A DNA stretch of 64,000 nucleotides from Trichobilharzia szidati. Taxonomy: Eukaryota; Platyhelminthes; Trematoda; Strigeidida; Schistosomatidae. Position 1 is the stretch's first letter, and each line of letters starts with the position of its first letter. The stretch covers positions 119,652,110 to 119,716,109 of the forward strand of contig OX235279.1 in NCBI GenBank assembly GCA_944472155.2, read 5' to 3'. The notes beneath the pieces were generated by a model. The model worked only from the letters and a program-made list of their open reading frames with translations. It did no database searches and was not told where the DNA came from. The translations under genes were made by a program, and so were the position numbers. This document shows, one piece after another, positions 20,861 to 32,095 of this stretch.

Positions 20861-22194
20861 TTTAAAGAACTGTAAATATCACAGCACATGTAGCTTTTTC
20901 AGGAGTTGTGAATAACACAAAACAACCGTTAATTAGGATCCAGTCGAGTAATGTGGCTTCGGCTCTAACACTTACTGCAACACCAACATAAACCAAGCAG
21001 GACTTCGAAGACAAAAGCTTACGGGATAATACCAAATATTGTGTACTATTTAAGCTAACATCTGAAGTTTATTAAAGCATTTCTCTGGAATCTTGTATAC
21101 AGGTGTGGGTGTTTTAGCCGTCGACCTTAAAAGTTAAACCCACGTTTACTGTTAGAATAATATTGTATCAATATGCGCTAAAAAATATGTAAATAAATAT
21201 CTAAAAAATTCTATTGTAGAACTGTATCACAGCCTTCAAAAACAAAAACAATGGAAATGAAACAAAGTTCATGCGTGAGAATGACAAACACAATACAGTG
21301 GCAAAACAACAAGTGGTTGAAAATGAAGCTCACGATGCAGCAGAGTCTTTTCTTTATGAAAGTACTGAATCCAGCTGAAGTTTTCACTGATTTTAATTTA
21401 TATCACGATGAAGAATACTAGAGAGAGCAGCCTAATATACAAGGACAAATCTGATATTTCAGTCGCAACATAGGTGCGACCATTTGAGAAAAAGCTAAGT
21501 AAATCCTCCGTATGAGTAACTCGGTTTTCTCAGCCACTAATCGACTACGATTGACTTAACTCCACAAGTATGTGAACTGGTCAGCGAGCTCAATCAACTC
21601 TATGAACAGACAGGGTACAGATGCTGAATAGTTCTTAGGCAGCAATCGAAATTCGGAAGGTGAAAACCACATTTCGAACATTCAGACTGTCACTCAGAGT
21701 GCTCAGAAGACTCATTATTTTGCCTTAGTCCAACAAGACTATCTTGTATAAAGTCCAAGTCAAACTCAATTACACTATTCCCTTAGAGGAGGTCAATATT
21801 ATGAAGCCACGTAGAAAAAAGACATCAAAAAGCACACTTATTATATAATTAAATAAAATTGAACTGAAAGGATATGCTTAAATAACATTATTCGACGAAT
21901 CATCAAGCCAGATCAATTATAAAAAGTAGACTACACTCTTCAAAAATTACATATTTTAAACCAAGGCTTCCAAAGATTTTCTAAATTTTGAAAACTCACT
22001 GAATTATCCAATCACCTCTCCTACTGTTTCACACCAATTGGTACATCCTTCTTTTCGTTCCTTAATCTATGTTGCCTAAGATCACAAGTTACATCTTCAT
22101 CTGTTTGTCTGACCTCATTTTTGAGTCGTATATGTGTCAGAGTAACAAAACTGTTTATAAGGGAAGACTGACCCCACTCAAATGCTTTAATCTA
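20861..22194. other. Spacer with a short RTE fragment at 20934-20990
   Basis: The only recognisable piece is 20934-20990, about 55 bases resembling the minus-strand RTE sequence at 25704-25760 (starting ggatccagtc). It is far too short to code. The remaining 1.2 kb holds no gene that I can support. Confidence 0.5.
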
Positions 22195-22490
22195 CTCTGA
22201 TTGGACACTAATAACTAGTGTGACGTGTCTAGCCCTTTCTTCGGTGCAGACTGAATTCTATCAGTCAGGTAGCTCACTATCAGGGTGCACATTGATTTGA
22301 TGATATTAGATAGTTGGAGGCAATCAGCAAGAAGCCGTGGACCTAGGTTTCGTGCTAGTTGGTACTCGTCAGCAAGGCGTATCTGCAAGCTTGAAGGAAC
22401 TAATGTCCCTTCTGCGGTTCGAACCCGCGTCATCCGGTGCCCCAGTCAGAGATGTTACCACTGAGCTATTCGAGCTATATGATTCAAGAA
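22195..22490 (-). repeat. Sm-alpha-like SINE with tRNA head and hammerhead (SINE-2)
   Basis: On the minus strand the unit starts near 22480 with a tRNA-like region: A box TAGCTCAGTGG, then B box GGGTTCGAACC, the internal RNA polymerase III promoter. The body follows, containing a hammerhead ribozyme at 22333-22379, and continues to about 22200. This arrangement of tRNA-like head followed by a hammerhead is that of the schistosome Sm-alpha family, in which active hammerheads are established. It is the strongest pointer to the source organism. No poly(A) tail is obvious. Confidence 0.8.
22333..22379 (-). ncRNA. Hammerhead ribozyme in SINE-2
   Basis: Minus strand: stem I half GCCUUG, core CUGACGA, stem II GUAC (loop CAACUA) GCAC, core GAAA, stem III ACC/GGU, then C as the cleavage base, and the stem I partner CACGGC. 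Stem I pairs at five of six positions. Stem II has one A/C mismatch in four pairs. Predicted cleavage is on the minus strand between 22340 and 22339. Core residues are intact, so self-cleavage is plausible but may be slow. Confidence 0.8.
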
Positions 22491-22845
22491 ACTAGAAGTT
22501 TGGAAAAGTGTGCATCAGCTGAACATAATACTATTCGGAAACGTAAACAGTAGAGGAGAGAAGTGCAATGCAACTATAATGGACTAAAATGTACGAGAGA
22601 GGCGACTGACTAAAAATTATTGAGCAAGAAGTGAATATTTTGCACAACTATGAACGATTTCAAATCATGCGAACAACAGTTTCAAATCACTGACTGTTAT
22701 CAAATCGAAGTCAAGAAGCCTATGCCTTCTCGTGTGACTCAAACCAACAGCTGAAGACTTCAGGCATCGGTACAACGTTTCCCTAGGACCAACTCAAACT
22801 CCTCAGACTCAGTCTTATGTCATCTAACACTCCTCGTTGAGGAAG
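22491..22845. other. No gene seen between SINE-2 and RTE-1
   Basis: About 350 bases with no recognisable frame or repeat. Confidence 0.45.
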
Positions 22846-23230
22846 GTCTGTCTGTCTGTCTGAATTCAACATAGAACTTGGCACCGAAGTGCAGAAGTTC
22901 CAGTTGCCACGTTCCAAATAGCACACAAAGGTAGACAAGAAGATGAGTGAAGAGAATCAATAGAGTTTTGACATGTATAAGAGTGAAACAGAATGAGTAA
23001 TGGTAGAAAGGAATATGAAAGATTACAGAGACTGAATACATCTGCGCCATTGACAACGATTTTGAGCCATGTCACCTATTGTCTCCAGCCATTGATTCTT
23101 GGAGTCCCGAGGGCCCCAACCCGGAAGTCTGCATCTCTCTACCTGACTCAGTTTAACTATTAAGGATTTCATGGATTGATGCCATGTTTTTGTTTGGCCA
23201 CCACTTACTCTTTTCCAACCTGCACCTATA

Positions 23231-24180
23231 TCAGCTAGTAATGCCCGTCGGGAGGGGGAGGCGATGGTTAGGCATGCGCAGCACGTGACCTAGCCATCTC
23301 AATCTATGTAAGTTTATAGCCTCGTCGATTGATTTTCCCTCTTTGCCTAACACTCTACGCCTAACGTCAACACTACTTACCTTATTATACCACCTAACGT
23401 GAGAAAAAGATCGTAGACATCTATGATCAAAAATAGTCAACCTTTTAATGTCTTCAACTCGTATTGGCCATGTTTCAGAGCAGTACACACGTCCCTTGGT
23501 TGATAGCCAGATTTCACGCCTATGCCAGAGACGGTGTAAGTTAGAGAAAGCAGTTCGAGCTTTTTGGATCCGTAATGAGATTTCGTCACCAATCAATCCG
23601 TTGGTGCTGATACAACTTCCCAAATAGGTGAAGTGGTCAACATGTCCTATCACTTCACTCCCTATCACTAAGCTAGGAGTTGACGTAGTCCGATCCTGTA
23701 GCACCATCTTACATTTAACATGGGCTAATTGCATGCCAAACATACGAAAATTGCTGCTCAAGGTGTTCAGAAGACTCTGCATTTTGTCAGCATCCTCCCC
23801 TAACAGGACTATGTCATCTGCATATTCTACGTCCATAAGAATATTCCCTGGTAACAAGTCGATTCCTAAGTCGTTAAGTTCAGTTAAGGATACTTCCATT
23901 AGCATATCTATGATGAAGTTAAACAGAAATGGAGAAAGTGGACATCCCTGACGGACACCACTGCTTGTTATCAATTCAGATGACAATTTCCCATAAGCCC
24001 TTACACGGCTATGTGAGTTTGAGTAGAGTGCCTTGATTAATGCAATGTACTTTCTTGGTACTCCCTTCACAGTCAAACACTGCCATAGTACCTCTCGATC
24101 CACGGAGTCGAAGGCCGCCTTTAAGTCAAGAAATATGGCAATAGTTGGACAGCGAAAAGTGCGTCTATGTTCTAGGGTCT
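23231..24180 (-). pseudogene. RTE-1 ORF, second part: RT palm and thumb
   Basis: Continues the 715-codon frame in the same phase after the TGA. Contains Phe-Leu-Asp-Leu-Lys-Ala-Ala-Phe-Asp-Ser (motif A, upstream of the first Met), Gly-Val-Arg-Gln-Gly-Cys-Pro-Leu-Ser-Pro and catalytic Tyr-Ala-Asp-Asp. Compared with RTE-2 it lacks about 11 residues after Val-Tyr-Cys-Ser (an in-frame deletion near 23480). It then leaves frame at an extra C in the run near 23255, so the last 50 or so residues, readable in the next frame, are lost. Catalytic residues survive, but the element is inactive. Confidence 0.85.
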
Positions 24181-24181
24181 G

Positions 24182-26329
24182 TCAGAGAGTGAAGATATGA
24201 TCTATGCACCCTCTACCTGGCCTGAAGCCTGCTTGATTTTCCCTCGTTTGTTCCCCCCGAGTTCTGCCTAGTCTGTGCATGATTACTGAGCCTACGATTT
24301 TAGAAACTATGTTCGTCAGGCTGATTCCTCTATGATTATCACATGAGGACTTGTCTCCCTTCTTGATTATTGGTATAATAAGTGACTTACCCCAATCTGA
24401 TGGAACCATCTCTGATTCCCAGACGTTACCTAGTACCTTAGTTAAACTACATACTAGTATGTCACCCCCATATTTAAACAACTCCGGAATAATTCCGTCG
24501 GGTCCTGCTGCCGCTTTGCCTCGCTTCAAATTACACATAGCTTTTGTGACCTCACTCACAGACGGCGGGCCAGTGTCTATGTCCCATTCGGATGTGTGCT
24601 GGATGGCGGGGAGGTTCAGTGTGGCTGTAGGCAAGTTAAATTGTTCCTCAAAGTGTTCTTTCCAGCGTTCAAGGCGTCTATCCTGAGAGCTAATTAAGGA
24701 ACCATTTTTCTCAGAAATAGTCTCACTTATGATTTGCCTTCTCCCACCCGTTTCCCTGATTAGTCTAAAGAGTTGCCTAGTGTTGCCTATCGCCGATGCT
24801 TTTTCCATCTCTTTCGCCTTTGTCACCCCCCACTGTTCACGGTCCTCGCGGAGACTTTGCGTAAGTTTCCTTTTGTGCAGCTTTCGCTCCTCATTGAATT
24901 CGGAGCTCGCCAGAATAAATCTTCTAGCATCTATCAGTTCGGATGAGGCAGTCGAAATCCAATGGTTTTCCCTCACCTTAGGATTTACCTTATTCAAAGC
25001 TTTTACAGCTGTATCTATGGCTGACTGAATATTCTTCCAGGCTTCTTCAGGGTGAGCACAGCTGTCGAACTCAGATATGTGTTTAGCTAGTTCTTCCTCA
25101 AATAGGGACTTAGTTTCCATATCGAGCTGGGGACGTGATGGTTTTACCGCCAGCTGTTTCCTACGTCCGTTCAGTTGTAAGCACACACGAGCGCGGACCA
25201 GTGCATGATCGGTATCTACACACGTGTTCCAGAAGGAGCGACAATCTCCTACCGACCCACGCCAACGATAGCTTATTGCTATGTGGTCTATTTGTGTCCA
25301 GCGTTGATTTGATGATGGGGGTCGCCAGGTCAAACAGTGTCTCTCCTTGTGTTTGAAGTTAGTGCTTACAAGAAACAAATGATTATCTGAACAGAACTGA
25401 AGGAGACGGTCACCGTTGTCGGTTCGCTGGCACGGAATTCCGTATGTGCCACCGACATTCTTCTCAGATTGACACAATTTCCCTACTTGAGCATTAAAGT
25501 CACCAGCTAGAACCATTATATCTGAGCGTTTAGCCTTTCGCAGCAAACTAGACAGCTTTTGGTAGAACTCATCCTTCGTTTCATCCGAACTGCAGTCAGT
25601 GGGGGCGTAGGCGGAGATTGCGAAAAGGCATCGGCGAGTAGTGCAGTCCTTTCTCCTTTTCACTGATCCGTTCAGACGGACAGCACACATTCGGCTATCT
25701 ACCGGGATCCAGTCAAGTAATGTCTTTTCTGCCCTAGTACTCAAAGCTATCCCAACACCAGCTAATCCTCGTGAGCTAGCCGTCGCATCTCCTGACACCC
25801 TCAAGGTGAATTTTGCAGATTCATTCTGTTGGCCAGGTGGAGTTAGGTGAATAACCACACTTGAGTCTTGTATGCGTGTTTCTGAAACACAACATACGTC
25901 AATGGCTCGGGATGCCAGAGTCTTGGCTAGTGATGCTTGTTGTCCTATTTGACAAAGTTTCCTAACATTAAATGCCCCTATATGAAATTGGTGGCGTGGC
26001 TTTAGGAGACTATCGGTAGTGGCTTTTTGGCTTCCGTCGTTTTCAGTGCACACAGAGTGAAGAGGAAGTGAAGAGCCATCAAGTAGAGGAGTTGCATCAG
26101 TAGAAGGAAGGCGAGATAATAGAGATGAAGATGAAGACAAAAATGAGTGAGGATTAGAGAGGCTTCGCGTGCATTTCGGATTGTGAGGGCAATTGTTACT
26201 TCCCGGCTGCCAACACCGTGGAAATTGGTTACGTGACCGCAGAGCCCGGGGGACAACTGCTTGAGGCCGGTCACACGCGGCCTGTTTTTGTTTTTCTTGT
26301 TTGGCGTGTCTCAGTAGCATATTTATCAC
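24182..26329 (-). pseudogene. RTE-1 ORF, first part: APE endonuclease and RT fingers
   Basis: Frame of 715 codons. An AP-endonuclease-like nuclease fills the first half: Ser-Glu-Thr-Arg (catalytic Glu), Ala-Gly-Asp-Phe-Asn-Ala-Gln near residue 270, Gln-Ile-Asp-His and the final Asp-Thr-Asp-His. The RT follows, with Trp-Gly-Lys-Ser-Leu-Ile-Ile-Pro-Ile and Gly-Phe-Arg-Pro-Gly-Arg-Gly. The nuclease nicks the target so the RT can prime there. The frame ends at a TGA where RTE-2 has CGA (Arg) in Leu-Arg-Gln, a CpG-type transition, and the next 290-codon frame continues in the same phase. So one nonsense mutation splits an otherwise continuous protein. Confidence 0.85.
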
Positions 26330-26860
26330 TTCTGCCCTGTGACAAGGCAGCAGGAAGCGCGGTCGTTGTTAATCCGGGCCCCAACCGATGCGGCATGATA
26401 TTTTGTGAATTTGTTTGAGTCATAGGGTTGGATTGGGTAGCTGCTTTTTGTCTAACCGCTATCCAAACAACCTTTCTGGCATGGCAGGACCTCAAGCGAC
26501 ATAAGTCTCAGCTAGTATAGCTTTTCGGTTTATTGCGGTGTTCAAGCCCGACCACCACGTCAAGGTAGCACCTTTCGGTAGGTCGAGGAAGTTGGTGTCT
26601 TCCTTATGAGACACGTCCCAGTCACACTGACTGATGATGTTTTACAACCACACAGATCGATTTCGCCTCCTAACCTAACTTCATTATTACTGGTCGTATT
26701 GTTACACCTAGCAGAAACTGAGTGGAAGTATATATGGTCCAAAGCTGCCGATCTTTTCGTATCTCTCACCATCGAAGACCATGCCTCACCTTTAGAGAAC
26801 GACAAAGATAACTGCTGCACAGCAAATATATCCATGCTTGAATAGCTCGATATCCCACCA

Positions 26861-29059
26861 ATACGTTTTACTGAAACTTAATCAAGATTTTTTACCAACG
26901 GTAACTAAGAGATAACATTTCCAGTACGTGAAAGCTAACAATCTAATCCACTAAAAAATCTTTCCCAAGTAAAAACTTCGTACAACGGCTTTGTCTAGCG
27001 TAGTGTACATTGGACAAAACCAGAGCACTTCAACTATTTGTGGGCAGTACTAGTTTTTCCGTAAAAATTTTATGTCCTGATTATTCACTACACCTAGTGT
27101 CACTCTACCTAACTGAAACAAAACAACAGAGTGGAGTAGGACTTGAATCTACGACCCATCGACTGAAAGTAACCTAAGCTAACGAGTTCGTCTTCCCTAG
27201 AGATATCCACTAGGAATATTCGGATATTTTGAGATAAGTAATAATAAGCTTGTGATCCAAGTACGAAATTAACAATTTTTAATACTAAATGTAATATTGG
27301 CATAAAAAGACATGATACCACTAACACAACTCACATTTTTCAGGGACCCGTTCAGGAAATTGAGATTTATAATGATCTATAGCTTGAAGGTGGAGTAATT
27401 TCTTCCTGTCAACTGCATGTTTTATCCCAAGGGAAAGTAAGTACGTACCACCTCCCAGCAAAATTGTTCTGTAGAAGCCTAAAATAAATTTAATTGTGAA
27501 AAGATTAGTTTCATAAACTGTAATGCTCAGTGAAAAAAATTGGAACATTTAAGTTATTTTCACGATTATTTTGTATATACCTGTTTTATTTGATTGGCCT
27601 TCATTGATTCATGACTGCTGTTGCAGCACACTGTCAAGAAACATAATAGCTGGGGAAACAGGAGTTAATTATACCGATGGACAATGATTTTTGTTATATC
27701 ATTCGTTCTTATTCAGCTACCGAAAACTTCCTTAAAAAGCGGAAACCCACAGAAGATAACTTGTCACTTAGCTTTTCTAAAGATCCATGATCAAAATTGA
27801 TTACAATTAGCTCAACAACTTTAGAATTATTTGAAGAGGCCTATACTACTGTATTGCTGCCAGCTGCACAGTTGTTTTACATTAAGAGATACCTTTGTAC
27901 TGCTTTTATTTACACATCTGAAGAATAATTGTTTCACCTTGAGTACGAAATGAAGGAATACATTCATCATTTTCTCACTATAAAAATCAACTAAAACACC
28001 CAAAATAAAACCAACAGAAAATACAGGCTTACGGTGTTTGTACGCCTGAAGTTTGCAAGAAATATCCTTAAGAGTTCAACATTTATCTTTGGCTGGCTTT
28101 AATCAAAAATTAGCCCGCACATAGAGTAAAAATACAAACTCAAAGTACAACTATCGTTAATAAAATTTCCATAGCTTAGATGACGAGAACGATTTCGTTA
28201 ACAAGATCATTCCTAGAAATTGTAAGTGCTCAGTAAAAAGCATTAGAAAAATTCGACTGCTATTAAGAACACGCATGGAAACTGCCTCAAAAACTAAACA
28301 AATAGAATAACTGTAAATACCTACTTGACTTCGGATCACAATCTTCGACATAACAGACCAACTCTGAGATGTAAAGCTGATTCCAGTGAATGGCAGCAGC
28401 TCTTTAGTTATCCTCTAGAATAACGAGTGATGTGACAAAAACCGATGGTAGTCCAATGCAAATTTATATGTAGTAACACTTCTCTCCATATTAACTCAGA
28501 GAATCTGATGAAGTAGTGTTAATAGAAACCCTATTTCTACTGAATAAAACAAGGTTGCAAAGTTAATAGATCGATGATTAAAGCATTTTAAGACCACGAA
28601 AACTCGGAACATTGAGGGAATTTGCATATGAATGCATAGTGCGCTTAGTAAACGCTGTTTCTTGTTTTTCAAAATCAGGGGTCAATAATGTGACATCAAT
28701 CCCCAATTTTTTTAAAACCTTTTATATGGGTGCTGTCACATTGGTGCATGGAATAGAGAATCACCTATATGCTTTTTTATAATAAGTAAGGTGTGTATTC
28801 CATTTTGTTGATTGTTGTGCAGCGAAATGCATTACATCATAATTATACTCTCAAGGACGACGAGATGGATCGTGACCAGTTTGCAGAATAAGGTAATCTA
28901 AAAACAAATAGACATACGTGCATAAACAGGCTTATACGAATAATAATTCCAGGCCATATGAGTGGAGGCTGCTAGAAAGGCCAATACTTCTGGTATCATC
29001 CTGGCGAAACTGCTGAAGGCAGGACGACCTTGAGAGAGGGTACACACCCAGATCTCCCG
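26861..29059. other. No gene seen; possible degenerate tRNA-like SINE at 27110-27230
   Basis: About 2.2 kb of AT-rich sequence without a recognisable frame. The minus strand of about 27120-27215 contains GTTAGCTTAGG followed by GATTCAAGTCC, which resemble pol III A and B boxes, but no acceptor stem is evident. The rest could be host intergenic DNA. Confidence 0.4.
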
Positions 29060-29216
29060 CCAACAGTTTATTTTTATTTTGCCTCATTTTATTTTTTTTA
29101 TTGTAGCTTGATTTCAAACCGTATTTTTGGCACAAGTATGGAATTTTCAGCATGTGATATTGGTAGCCCAAATTTTGCAGGCCGAGCATTGATATCGCTA
29201 CCGCTACCGCGCGAAC
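29060..29216 (-). repeat. SINE body fragment (SINE-3)
   Basis: Closely resembles 54420-54530, the body of SINE-5, in the same orientation: agcttgattyca, a stretch around tatttt, the block tatggaattttcagcat, then ggtagcccaaatt and caggccg. The T-rich edge at 29064-29100 corresponds to the A-rich tail on the minus strand. The tRNA-like head is missing, so it is a head-truncated copy. Confidence 0.6.
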
Positions 29217-29494
29217 TTTGAAAAAGGAGTGAATTTTACACGCTCTTGTTTAGTTTTGGATTTTGTTGTGTTATACGCTCCAAAAGTCTACAGATTAACT
29301 TTAAATCAGTTTATTCTGATCAAAGTTAGTTTACTTTTCAGATCTGAGTCTATTTTAATTATAGGAAATTGTTTTTTTATAACATAATAGTTATATATAT
29401 TTTTGTGCACTCATTGATTTTTATCGCTGATTTATAAAGGTCCATATACATCTCAGTTATATTTAAATTTCTTCGCCAGTCTGTTCTAGACAGT
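29217..29494. other. Probable 5' UTR of CR1-A
   Basis: No frame of note. It lies immediately upstream of the first ATG of CR1-A ORF1 and could be its untranslated leader, though the 5' border of the element is not visible. Confidence 0.4.
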
Positions 29495-30557
29495 ATGCTC
29501 ATCAAAAAAAACCGCTGTGGAAGGGTTATGTGCCAATTCCCAGTGGATGAGGGAATGCAGTGTGATAACTGCGAGAGATGGTTTCACAGTATGTGCACAA
29601 ACCTAACTCCTGCAGCATACAAACGTTGCTGTAAACCTCTAGAAAACTGGTTGTGCAATGACTGTTGTAGTACTACCAAACTCCGTATTACAGAAGCCAT
29701 TGCCACTCAGCGGGGCTTTAAAGCTCATGGACTGCAAGGGTCTTCCATCACAGGAGAAGACTAACTACTTCTCAGACACCGAAGATGCGACTAGCGTCAT
29801 CGACAGAACAGTACATGTTCCTAATGAGTCTTTGTCAATGACGGAGTGCCCTTCAGCACAGAAGAGCACTCACCACATTCCAGTCACCCAGGCTGCCCCC
29901 ACGATACTGGATAAGCCCTCCAGTGACAGTAACGGAAAGACTGCCACAAAGAAGAGGCGTACCAGGGGTCGTAAACCCGCAACTCAAGTCACCCAAGTAC
30001 TAGTGGATCAAGCCTCGTCCACACCGGTGAGTAGCAGGCAGATAAATCCTGCTACGACTAGTGAGGAGAACGCCAATGAATGGCGTAACGTAGTCTCTCG
30101 CAAAAAGCGAGATAAGGACAATACATTGGCCACAATGCCCACGAAGGACAGGAAGACATTCACGCCGCAGAGCAAGAAAACCACGGCAAGCAAACCTGAT
30201 CTCTCTGACAGGTCGCTCATTCTCCACAAAGTGGAAGAGTCATTGGCCCCCGAACCCAAGACTAGATTTGAGCATGACCTTAACTTGGTTAAGCCCCTTT
30301 TAGACAAGCTACTGCCACAAACAGTATCAAGCATCACTATACACAGTGTATATAGAATAGGCCAAAAGCCTGACCCTACAGTAAGTCAGCCTGTACGTCT
30401 CCTCAAAGCCGTACTAAACTCTAAAGAAGAGAGGGATGCTATTCTAAGCAACTCTCATATACTTAAAGGATCAGGCATATATGTCCGCGCCGACTTAAGC
30501 CTGGCAGACCTGATAATCTTCACCCAAGGCTTCTCAAGGAGTTGTCAGCACACATAG
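29495..30557 (+). pseudogene. CR1-A ORF1 with PHD-like zinc finger, frameshifted
   Basis: Starts at ATG 29495 with a PHD-type zinc finger over about residues 6-54: Cys at Cys-Gly-Arg and Met-Cys-Gln, the pair Cys-Asp-Asn-Cys, Phe-His-Ser-Met-Cys, and Trp-Leu-Cys-Asn-Asp-Cys-Cys. CR1-group ORF1 proteins often carry such a finger and bind element RNA. Near 29690-29700 the frame shifts; copy C confirms that the downstream frame (Gly-Ala-Leu-Lys-Leu) is the true continuation. The rest is polar and basic with a Gly-Lys-Thr-Ala-Thr-Lys-Lys-Arg-Arg patch, ending in the Arg-Ala-Asp-Leu-Ser-Leu-Ala-Asp block at about 30505. The last 17 codons are read past the deletion point. Confidence 0.75.
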
Positions 30558-31954
30558 CAGGCCCTTTGACTACGATCTTCAAGCTTTCTCTCCAAAATAG
30601 AGTGTTACCGCGTGACTGGAAAGACGCCATAGTAACCCCCATCCACAAAGGAGGATCAAGACAAAGCCCTTCAAATTACAGGCCTATCAGTCTCACCAGC
30701 ACTCTAATTAAGACACTGGAGAGAATCACCAAGAAAAGCATAATGGCATATCTAGAAAATAGAAGCTTATTATCAAGAGCACAGCATGGATTCCGAAGGA
30801 ACCTCTCATGCCTGTCAAATCTTCTCACTGCAAGAGAAAGCTGGGTTAAATCCAGGGACAACAGAAGACCTGTTGACGTCGTCTTCATAGACTTCAGCAA
30901 AGCCTTTGATAAAGTACCTCACAAAAGACTACTCATGAAGTTAGAAAGTCTTGGTATCAAAGGCAGCTTACTAAACTGGCTCAGGGAATTCCTCATAGAT
31001 AGGAGGCAGAGGGTTAGGATCAACTCGAAACTCTCCTCTTGGACAGCAGTACGCAGCGGAGTGCCATAAGACACGGTACTTGGACCTCTCCTATTTATTT
31101 TGTATATCAATGAGTTTTCTCTGCTCACCGATTCCCCTATGGTCCTATACGCAGATGACTTAAAAATTTGGAGAGAGCTGAAGGGCAACAGTGACACGTC
31201 CACGTTGCAAGAGGACCTCAACAAATTGTCAGAGTAGTCCATAGAATGAATGCTCCCGATAAACGTGACAAAATGTGCAACCATGCGCATTGGACAAGCA
31301 AGCACGAGCTCTTATGAACTAGAGGGAATTACACTTCCATCAGTTCAGACTTACTTGGACTTAGGTGTCATAGTTAGCCACGACTTAAAAACTACAGCAC
31401 ACTGTCGCGCGGTGGCTGCACGTAGTTTCAGGTCGTTATGGGCAATTCGTGGAGCCTTCACTAGAATCACCAGAGATATGTTCACCTCCTTATATACATC
31501 TCTGGTGAGGCCAAGACTGGAAAACTGCATCCAGGCCGCCAGCCCTTGTCTAAAAGGGGACTCACTTATTCTAGAAAGGGTTCAAAGGAAAGCAACACGT
31601 ATGATTCATGGCATGACTAACTTATCATACGAGGAAAGACTAGACAGTTTAAATCTCTTCTCCTTGTCATACCGTAGGCAGAGAGGAGATTTAATCACAA
31701 TGTTTAAAATTTTAAATAATGACTACGGACCTGACCTATTTTCTCTTTTCCTTCCCACCAGGTCGGAACACCTTACAGGACATAGCAGGAGAGTTCAAAA
31801 GCCAAGAAGAAATCATATTGCTGTTGAGTACTGGTTCTCACACCGAGTCGTAAACTCTTGGAACCGACTCCCAGAAGAAGTGGTGTCTGCAACCTCAGTT
31901 GATTCGTTCAAGAAGGGTTTGGACAACCACAGAAATTTACTAGAAAAGGATTAA
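30515..31954 (+). pseudogene. CR1-A reverse transcriptase, several stops
   Basis: RT from the fingers to the C-terminus in the plus strand: Pro-Arg-Asp-Trp-Lys-Asp-Ala-Ile-Val-Thr-Pro-Ile, Tyr-Arg-Pro-Ile-Ser-Leu-Thr-Ser, motif A Phe-Ile-Asp-Phe-Ser-Lys-Ala-Phe-Asp-Lys-Val-Pro (near 30890), then a TAA at 31067 in place of the Gln of Pro-Gln-Asp-Thr, catalytic Tyr-Ala-Asp-Asp (near 31148), further stops near 31235-31248, and an open thumb/C-terminal frame to 31954. The endonuclease is lacking, so this is a dead copy. Confidence 0.8.
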
Positions 31955-31997
31955 CATAGGCTCCAAGCCTTCTATCCTCAACCAATAAATCTGAATC

Positions 31998-32095
31998 TGA
32001 ATCTCTCAGGTGTGCATAGTCAGGGGATCGAGCCCCGGACCATGTGTACGGTCGGTGACGGTCCTTACCGCCGTGTCACCGACGCACCTCCTCTA
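31998..32095 (-). repeat. tRNA-like SINE head (SINE-4)
   Basis: Minus strand: GGTGCGTCGGTGACACGGCGG (A-box region) and GGGGCTCGATCCCC (B box, one change from the SINE-5 version). It lies directly after the AATCTG tail of CR1-A and before CR1-C, with no body, so it is a head-only fragment. The anticodon arm is not tRNA-like. Confidence 0.6.

Larger units (their letters stand above)
22846..26860 (-). mobile_element. RTE-type non-LTR retrotransposon, nearly full length (RTE-1)
   Basis: Minus-strand element with an APE endonuclease and RT in one long frame (26329-23231, one stop inside), a 3' untranslated region (about 23230-22860) and a short (CAGA)n tail near 22848-22862. RTE-2 at 60.3-62.2 kb ends with the same repeat. 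The upstream 26330-26860 region is GC-richer and partly open (26835-26560) and is probably the 5' region. The 5' boundary and target duplication could not be fixed. The layout matches the SR2-like RTE elements of schistosomes. Confidence 0.8.
29495..31995 (+). mobile_element. CR1-like retrotransposon copy A (endonuclease deleted)
   Basis: Plus-strand element with ORF1 (29495-30505), then directly the middle of ORF2 (RT, about 30515-31954), and a 3' end at 31975-31996 made of AATCTG repeats, the usual microsatellite terminus of CR1-like elements. Between Ser-Leu-Ala-Asp of ORF1 and Leu-His-Pro-Arg-Leu-Leu-Lys-Glu-Leu of ORF2, the endonuclease part present in copy C is absent. The copy cannot have been autonomous in this form. 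Confidence 0.8.

Noticed and set aside
22390..22480. Functional tRNA gene
   Set aside because: A and B boxes are good, but the unit continues into a SINE body with a hammerhead and shows no proper anticodon arm.
24351..25850. Plus-strand frames of 69-111 codons
   Set aside because: They lie opposite the RTE-1 ORF and have no recognisable motifs.
26560..26845. 91-codon minus-strand frame as a separate gene
   Set aside because: It lies in the 5' region of RTE-1, has no recognisable domain, and overlaps an equally long frame on the other strand.
30495..30525. Splicing as the cause of the ORF1-RT join in CR1-A
   Set aside because: A GT is present at the left side in copy C, but no AG lies at the right side, so a simple deletion is more likely.
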